Position numbers and translations under genes: made by a program
In this document: piece after piece, positions 58,750-64,000 of the stretch
How positions within the stretch are numbered: the first letter of the stretch is position 1
How the letters are laid out: each line of letters begins with the position of its first letter
Notes under the pieces: generated by a model
What the model was told of the DNA's origin: nothing
Databases searched by the model: none
Seen by the model: only the letters and a program-made list of their open reading frames with translations
Source: Puniceicoccales bacterium
GTDB taxonomy: Bacteria > Verrucomicrobiota > Verrucomicrobiia > Opitutales > UBA953
Direction of reading: 5' to 3'
Assembly: GCA_031280235.1 (NCBI GenBank)
Contig: JAITHA010000022.1
Coordinates: 1-64,000, forward strand
Length of the DNA: 64,000 bases

Positions 58750-59292
58750 ATGGATAGCTTCATTTCTTCTGTGCCCGACATCATTGAGCAGCTCTATGAG
58801 GAATTGTTGAAAGTAATAGTGCCTCTCGTTCTCATGGGCCTCACAGCGGTCGTTGGCTTCGGAGTCGATTTTCGGAGAAAAAAGAAAGAGGAGGAGGCAG
58901 CGGAGGCTCTGGCGGGCTCGCCTCCATCCGCATGGCGTGAGGCTCTGCGGCGACCTGAGCCTGACCCCGCCATAGCTCCCCACCTCACCCCAGCGATTCC
59001 CGGGAAAATCTTCGTTGACCAGACAGAGCGTGACAAGGTGCTCGAAACGATTCAGCGCACAAAACAAGCGATGAGCGTGGCCTCCTCGGTGCCGCTCTTG
59101 AGTCCTCCACCACCCCTTCCCGCCGCCCCTACTCATCCGACGAAAATTGCCCCAAACCTTCGCAGCATTTTGCGCAACAGGAATGCGCTACGCACGGCAT
59201 TTCTCGCTCACGAATTTTTTTCTCCCCCCTTGTCTTTACGAAGGTTCGCCGAGCCTCGGCAGACTCAACCCAGTATGGAGAAAAATGCCTGA
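58750..59292 (+). CDS. Small membrane protein following floA, function unknown
   Basis: The 180-residue protein is not recognised. Residues about 19-38 (LLKVIVPLVLMGLTAVVGFG) form one membrane span, followed by a highly charged stretch (RRKKKEEEAAEA) and a long Pro/Ala/Arg-rich, probably disordered tail. It begins 23 bp after floA and is likely in the nfeD-floA unit. A cytoplasmic C-terminal tail is inferred from the basic flank after the span. The second half has low-complexity character, so the true end is less certain than the start. Confidence 0.6.
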   Translation: MDSFISSVPDIIEQLYEELLKVIVPLVLMGLTAVVGFGVDFRRKKKEEEAAEALAGSPPSAWREALRRPEPDPAIAPHLTPAIPGKIFVDQTERDKVLETIQRTKQAMSVASSVPLLSPPPPLPAAPTHPTKIAPNLRSILRNRNALRTAFLAHEFFSPPLSLRRFAEPRQTQPSMEKNA

Positions 59293-59321
59293 CCCCAACC
59301 CAACCACCGAAAAAAGAAAAC

Positions 59322-60962
59322 ATGATGAAAACCATCCTCACATTACTTGTGTGCCTCACAGCGTTTACCGCAGTGACGGCGAACGCCCAACGCAAAGAGG
59401 AAGACGACAACCGCATCGGTGCCAATTTGAACCATCCGGAACGCGAAGCTTGGTTGCGCAATCTCGGGTTTGGGCTATTTATTCATTGGGCGCACGACAG
59501 CCAGCTCGGCATCGTCATCAGTCACTCGCTTGCTGGGGCTTCTGACGATTACAGCAGACGCTATTTTAACGACCTTCCCAAGACATTCAATCCGCGCAAA
59601 TTCGACCCGGCGGAATGGGCGCGTCTCGCCAAGGTAATGGGGGTGAAATATGTCGTCTTCACAACAAAACACCATGCGGGCTTTTGCATGTGGGACACCA
59701 AGACCACCGACTTCAACATCATGAACACGCCGTATAAAAAAGATATTCTGCGGGAGTTAGTCGATGCTTTGCGAGCAGAGGGCTTGGCCATCGGATTTTA
59801 TTATTCACCAGAGGATTTCAAGTTTCTTTATGACAATGGAATAAGTGTCAACCGAGGCAATTTGCGCCTCAGTAAAGAGTTCATGAGGAAGTATGAGGAT
59901 TTTATCACAAAACAGTGCGATGAATTATTCACGCAGTATGGCCCCATCGATATTCTCTTCATTGATGGCGAACCCAAAGATCCCGCTAAATACACGGGTT
60001 GGAAGCACCAGCCTAAATTGATCGTGACACGTGGTGCCATCAACACTCCAGAGCAATATGTCCCGGGCTCCGGGGCCAACGCGCTCTGGGAATCCAACAT
60101 CACTATGGGCACTCAATGGCAGTATAAACCGACCAATGACACGCTCAAGACAGGGACGAAACTCATTGAGCTTCTGATAGAAATACGCGCCAAGGGCGGC
60201 AATTTCCTGCTCAACATAGGCCCGCACCCCGATGGTTATATTCCCAGCGAGCAGGAGGAACGCATGCGAGAAATAGCGGCGTGGATGTTCATCAACCAGG
60301 AGAGCATTTACAATGTTCGCCCGTGGGTGATCACGAATGAAGGCAAACTCTGGTTTTCACGCTCGGTGGACGAAAAAACAGTTTATGTTTACATCACAGG
60401 CGAGCCGTCTTGGAAAAGAGGCGACCGTAAACAGTTTCTCCTAAAATCCGTTCACGCAACCAACGATACACGGATAAGCATCCTTGGGCAAAATGACAAA
60501 GTTGTCGAATATAGCAACGTTGTCCCCAAGTCGAAATTTAAACAAACGCCCAACGGGCTGGAAGTTTCTGTTGTCCGGGCACAGCGTATTTACAACGACT
60601 ACAAGTGGCCGAATCCCATTGTTATCAAGCTTGAAAATGTGAAGCCTGCCCTTGTTCCGCCAAAGATTATAACTGGGACGGCCAAGGTTTCGGGAAACAC
60701 AATCCGACTCTCTGCGCGTTTGGATAATCTTGGCCGGGCAGATGAGGTGAAAGTAGGTTTCTTATATCGCCCCTACGCTGGCTTTGCAGAAAATACGACT
60801 GTGGGCGAATGGAAACAGACAGATCTGATTTCTCGTTCCCAAAAAGGAAAATACGAAGTGGAGCTCTCCAAGTTGGGCGAAGGTGAATACGAATATCGCG
60901 CCGTCGTTATCCAAAAGAATGTGAGCACGAACGGCGACACGCGGCGTTTCACTGTAAACTAA
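59322..60962 (+). CDS. Secreted GH29 alpha-L-fucosidase-like enzyme
   Basis: The 546-residue protein has a signal peptide (MMKTILTLLVCLTAF, cleavage near ANA at 20-22) and a GH29 catalytic barrel. Landmarks are LGFGLFIHWAHDSQ (His55, Trp56), VFTTKHHAGFCMWDTK (111-127), and ILFIDGEP with the likely nucleophile Asp215 inside the YGPIDILFIDGE strand. A beta domain follows (about 350-546). The acid/base residue cannot be placed by eye. It should remove fucose from glycans in the periplasm or outside. Codon choice looks somewhat more A/T rich than in its neighbours, hinting at transfer. It converges with the aas-like gene. Confidence 0.86.
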   Translation: MMKTILTLLVCLTAFTAVTANAQRKEEDDNRIGANLNHPEREAWLRNLGFGLFIHWAHDSQLGIVISHSLAGASDDYSRRYFNDLPKTFNPRKFDPAEWARLAKVMGVKYVVFTTKHHAGFCMWDTKTTDFNIMNTPYKKDILRELVDALRAEGLAIGFYYSPEDFKFLYDNGISVNRGNLRLSKEFMRKYEDFITKQCDELFTQYGPIDILFIDGEPKDPAKYTGWKHQPKLIVTRGAINTPEQYVPGSGANALWESNITMGTQWQYKPTNDTLKTGTKLIELLIEIRAKGGNFLLNIGPHPDGYIPSEQEERMREIAAWMFINQESIYNVRPWVITNEGKLWFSRSVDEKTVYVYITGEPSWKRGDRKQFLLKSVHATNDTRISILGQNDKVVEYSNVVPKSKFKQTPNGLEVSVVRAQRIYNDYKWPNPIVIKLENVKPALVPPKIITGTAKVSGNTIRLSARLDNLGRADEVKVGFLYRPYAGFAENTTVGEWKQTDLISRSQKGKYEVELSKLGEGEYEYRAVVIQKNVSTNGDTRRFTVN

Positions 60963-61018
60963 TCATCGACATTGCCCCATGGCCTCCCGGATTTATGCGG
61001 AGTAGGGGGCCAGCTTGT

Positions 61019-63394
61019 TCATTCCCCTTCGGCGAGTTGGCGCATTCGTTGCAGATCCAATTTACCAGTGGCTAGGACGGGAATGGCGTTTACCTTTTTC
61101 ACGATGCGCGGAATCCAGAGATTGGGCAAGCCCTCGCGCATTAAGGCTTGGCGAAGTGTTTCCAGGGCGATATCAAAGGTTGTCAACAGCACGAGGCACT
61201 CGCCTTTGGTCGTATCAGAGCGGGCACTTATGGCGATGCGCTGTGCCTCATCGTCGCCAAAGCGCAGGTTGAGCGCGCTGCGTATGGCGTCCTCCACTGT
61301 GCCGTGCGGCACCATTTCGCCCCCCATCTTGGAAAAGCGTGCCTGTCGCCCTTCAATGAAGAGGAATTCTTCATCATCCATGCGGGCGATGTCCTTGGTG
61401 CAGTACCAGTTTCCCGTCGCGAATGCCTCGCGCGTCAACTCTGCGTTGCCGAGGTATCCCTTGAAGACGTTTACGCCTTTGAGCCAGAGCACGCCGCCTT
61501 CCTGAGGAGTCGTCGGTGCGCCAGTGAGGGGGCTTGTGAAGCGGGCGGCGATGCCGGGGAGAAGGCGGCCAATGGAGCCACGCCTATTACCGGGGAAGAC
61601 TCCGTCGCGCACATTCGCATCCTGTACATTGCGCATGGCGATACCGACTGCAGGCGATGTCTCGGTGATGCCGTAGCCTTCGAGGTAGATGCCGCGAAAG
61701 CGAGTCTCCCACTCGTTGGCAAAACCGGGCGGTGCTTTTTCAGCCCCAGTGATGGCACATTCAATGGAGGCCATGTCCTCCGGCGTGGCTTTCTTCATGT
61801 ACCCGCGCAGGAACGTGGGCGTGCTCATGACGATGCTCACGTGCTCCTCGCGGATGGCCACGATGTTGCGCGTGATTTCAAGCGGCGAGGGAGTATTTAC
61901 GACGCGCACCTTATTCAAAAGCGGGAACCAGAGAGTGATGGTGAAGCCGAAACTGTGGAAGATGGGCAGATTTCCTAGGAGAATAGAGTGTTTGGAAAAG
62001 AGGCGCGTCTCGGCAAACTGCTGGCAATTGCCGAGGATGTTGGCGTGGGAGAGCGGCACACCCTTGGGTTGGCCAGAGCTGCCGCTGGTACAGAGCACCA
62101 CCGCCTCCGCGTCGCCCCCACGCGCAGGGACACGCCACAGCCAGCACAACAGGCGTGCTGGCAAAAGGGCACAGGCCAGACGGTTCTGCGACAGGAAACC
62201 ACGCGGCACCGCGCGCAGCAAAGCACCGATATCCACGATGTTTTCCATGATATCCCAGGGGAAATCAGGTGCACGCTCGGAGATCTTTTCGCGCAAGGCC
62301 TGCGATGTGATGAAAGTCTCCAGCCCAGTGAGCGCGATGCAGGCCTCAAGCTGCGCACGCCTAAGCGAAAAGTTCAGGTTGACGGGCACCAAGCCGTGCA
62401 TCACGCACGCGATGTTGGCGACGGCAGCGGCAGCGCCCGGTGGCAGCAAAATGCCGATCCGCCGTCCCTCCCGCTTCGTGCCTGGCAAATTGCGCGCACA
62501 CCAACGCGCTAGCCCCAGCAATTCCGCCCCAGTGTACTCCCGCCTCAGGTCGCCGCCACGGTCAACTATGCACACTCGCCCGGGGCAATGCGCAAGAGCG
62601 CCCACAACTTTGCGCCCAAGATGGCCACGCTCAAACGCCACCCGGCTTGCGTACTGGTCGGCCAGGAGTGACATTACCGCGTCGCGTAACCCATCCACAG
62701 CGGTAGCCGGCAACGGTTGCCCAAAAGCCAGTGAGACCTCTGGCAAAGCCCGCCTCGGCAAGCCCGCACAAGCCACACCCGAATAAAAACTGAACGACGA
62801 TCCCCAAAGCCCGTCCAGCGCAGCAGGCACAACAGGTACATGTGCTCGCCGAGCCATGAGCGCCGCCCCTCCCTGAAAAGAACCAACCGCACCCGTCCGT
62901 GAAATCTGTCCCTCAGGGAAAATCCCAACACACTCGCCTGTCTCAAGCAGCTCCGAAACCCTGCGGACCGCATCGCGCGCCCTCTCCGGCGAAACAGGGA
63001 TACACTGAAAAAGCCGGTTCACGACACGCATCAACGGAGACTGAAAACCATCCCACACAAGAAAACGTACTCGCCGCCGACACACCGCACACACAATCAC
63101 CGGATCAATAAACGCAATATGGTTTACTGCGATAAGCACCCCGCCACGCATTGGCACATGCTCAAGCCCTTTTACCTCAAAACGATAACGCAAACGCAAC
63201 ACAGTACAGGCAGCCGTCTGCAGCGCGACGTACCACCAAGGCAGGGCAGGGTCAGAACTCCGCTTTCGGCAGACGACCACCGCAGCAAAAAGCAACACCG
63301 CAAACCCACAAAAAATACCCGTACCCCAGACGAGCGCACACACAATCTGCGGAATTTTCAAAAACGCCAAAACAGGGGGAGGAAAAGTAGTCAT
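61019..63394 (-). CDS. aas: Aas-like acyltransferase / acyl-ACP synthetase fusion
   Basis: The 791-residue protein starts with one or two membrane segments (about 10-45). The PlsC-type acyltransferase domain follows, with the NHxxxxD motif as NHIAFID (91-97) and FPEGQIS. The second half is an AMP-forming synthetase with CTSGSSGQPKGVPLSH near residue 434 and the GYGITETSP adenylate motif. It ends with TGKLDLQRMRQ. This matches Aas, which re-acylates lysophospholipids using fatty acids it first activates onto ACP. The ATG at 63394 is used; the longer frame adds 20 residues without family likeness. The substrate preference is inferred. Confidence 0.88.
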   Translation of the reverse strand: MTTFPPPVLAFLKIPQIVCALVWGTGIFCGFAVLLFAAVVVCRKRSSDPALPWWYVALQTAACTVLRLRYRFEVKGLEHVPMRGGVLIAVNHIAFIDPVIVCAVCRRRVRFLVWDGFQSPLMRVVNRLFQCIPVSPERARDAVRRVSELLETGECVGIFPEGQISRTGAVGSFQGGAALMARRAHVPVVPAALDGLWGSSFSFYSGVACAGLPRRALPEVSLAFGQPLPATAVDGLRDAVMSLLADQYASRVAFERGHLGRKVVGALAHCPGRVCIVDRGGDLRREYTGAELLGLARWCARNLPGTKREGRRIGILLPPGAAAAVANIACVMHGLVPVNLNFSLRRAQLEACIALTGLETFITSQALREKISERAPDFPWDIMENIVDIGALLRAVPRGFLSQNRLACALLPARLLCWLWRVPARGGDAEAVVLCTSGSSGQPKGVPLSHANILGNCQQFAETRLFSKHSILLGNLPIFHSFGFTITLWFPLLNKVRVVNTPSPLEITRNIVAIREEHVSIVMSTPTFLRGYMKKATPEDMASIECAITGAEKAPPGFANEWETRFRGIYLEGYGITETSPAVGIAMRNVQDANVRDGVFPGNRRGSIGRLLPGIAARFTSPLTGAPTTPQEGGVLWLKGVNVFKGYLGNAELTREAFATGNWYCTKDIARMDDEEFLFIEGRQARFSKMGGEMVPHGTVEDAIRSALNLRFGDDEAQRIAISARSDTTKGECLVLLTTFDIALETLRQALMREGLPNLWIPRIVKKVNAIPVLATGKLDLQRMRQLAEGE

Positions 63395-63727
63395 GCTGAT
63401 GTAAACTTCAAAAAGTTTGAGGGGAGACAGAAAAAAGGTACCCACACTCTGCATACCTCAGATTTTCATGCAAGCCCAGAAATATAAAAATCCCACGGCT
63501 AACGCCTGTTGGGAAAAAGAGCGCGCTTCTTGTGGTGCTTTGAAGGGGCTCAGGAATGTCCATGGGATGAAAATCCAATGTTTTGAATTGTTTAAATAAC
63601 AGAGCCGTGAAGCGACGTCACCTACAGGCGAATGGGGGCTGCGTACCTCTGGTAGGGCGCTCGGTGAGCGCGCCGCGTCGGTTGGTAAGCCGATGGACGC
63701 CCTCACTTTGGAAAGCCCCAAAGGGGC
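63395..63727. other. Intergenic region with short hairpins before the transposase remnant
   Basis: No gene is supported. From about 63640 to 63727 there are at least three short self-complementary elements: around GGCGCTC/GAGCG, CGGTT/AAGCCG, and GCCCC-AAA-GGGGC at about 63714-63727. They lead directly into the 30-bp palindrome. The aas promoter should also lie here but is not clear. Confidence 0.45.
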
Positions 63728-63757
63728 GATGAAACTGGCAACGTTGCCAGTTTCATC
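63728..63757. repeat. Perfect 30-bp palindrome at the transposase breakpoint
   Basis: GATGAAACTGGCAAC and its exact reverse complement abut with no loop. The right half encodes conserved transposase sequence. The left half extends 5 bp beyond the first transposase codon, over the stop and its flank. It is described further in the findings. Confidence 0.9.
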
Positions 63758-64000
63758 TTCAGCAAAACGCGCAAAACTTCGCCACTAAACACGAAGAACG
63801 ATGTGTGCTTGCCGAAGAAATCCGCCACGTTTTTGACTCGCCCGATCTTCCCCGCGCCCAAGATCAACTCACCCGCTTGAGCAAGCAATATGAAAAAAGC
63901 CACCCCGCCTACAGTTCGTGGTTGTCGAAGAACATCCCCGAAGGCCTGAGTGTCTTTGCCTTTGAAGAAACGCACCGCAAAAAACTACGCACGAGCGATA
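63733..64000 (+). pseudogene. 5'-truncated IS256-family transposase (continues past window)
   Basis: From 63733 the frame reads NWQRCQFHLQQNAQNFAT, then HEERCVLAEEIRHVF, then SSWLSKNIPEGLSVFAFEE, and runs out of the window at HRKKLRTSD. This is the second half of the catalytic region of IS256/Mutator transposases, where WQRCQFHLQQNAQ and the HRxxLRTxN-type ending are highly conserved. The frame is preceded immediately by TGA (63730-63732), and the roughly 230 residues that should come first are missing. It is therefore a remnant rather than an active copy, unless the coding part is split elsewhere. Confidence 0.85.

Overview
The window is a moderately G+C-rich bacterial chromosome segment. 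Gene content and protein style point to the Verrucomicrobiota, most likely an Opitutaceae-like Gram-negative. The clues are two very large autotransporters built from beta-strand repeats, secreted Gfo/Idh/MocA and TIM-barrel sugar enzymes, GH29-type glycosidases, FabV, HpnC and a mutase small subunit. The placement is inferred from gene content, since no rRNA gene is present. Almost every start codon lacks a purine-rich Shine-Dalgarno sequence.

Left part (1-21.7 kb), mostly housekeeping. It opens with the N-terminal end of a secreted protein (minus strand) and a frameshifted remnant of a chitobiase-type C-terminal domain. Then come fabV, recN, pgpA, a coiled-coil membrane protein with a tiny lipoprotein, pgi, a secreted protein, hpnC, an inositol-phosphatase-family gene, a KefB-like antiporter, tig-gltX, tRNA-Pro, sufE-coaB, ribF/truB, cca and a secreted TIM-barrel protein.

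Centre (21.8-37.6 kb). A 4474-residue autotransporter fills 13.4 kb and carries an in-frame G10 tract. It is followed by aroQ and a Tat-exported Gfo/Idh/MocA protein with a clear terminator. A 65-bp repeat shared with the region behind gltX lies downstream.

Right part (37.6-64 kb). It holds an orphan FecCD-type permease, a hypothetical protein, a repeat-rich membrane protein and a two-gene pstC-pstA unit with enlarged periplasmic loops. These are followed by tRNA-Lys, a secreted propeller-like protein, a CPBP protease, a second (2093-residue) autotransporter, a DUF3127 protein, guaA and a methylmalonyl-CoA mutase small subunit. The window closes with nfeD-floA plus a small membrane protein, a secreted GH29 fucosidase-like enzyme, an Aas-like acyltransferase/acyl-ACP synthetase fusion, and a 5'-truncated IS256-type transposase that starts inside a perfect 30-bp palindrome.

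Taken together the segment describes an envelope-rich cell. It makes and remodels lipids (FabV, PgpA, Aas, HpnC, FloA/NfeD), takes up phosphate and probably iron or cobalamin, degrades glycans in the periplasm, and displays very large repeat adhesins. No CRISPR array, prophage or defence island was recognised. The most unusual material is the giant autotransporter with its homopolymer, the two small repeat structures, the altered Pst permeases and the palindromic transposase junction.
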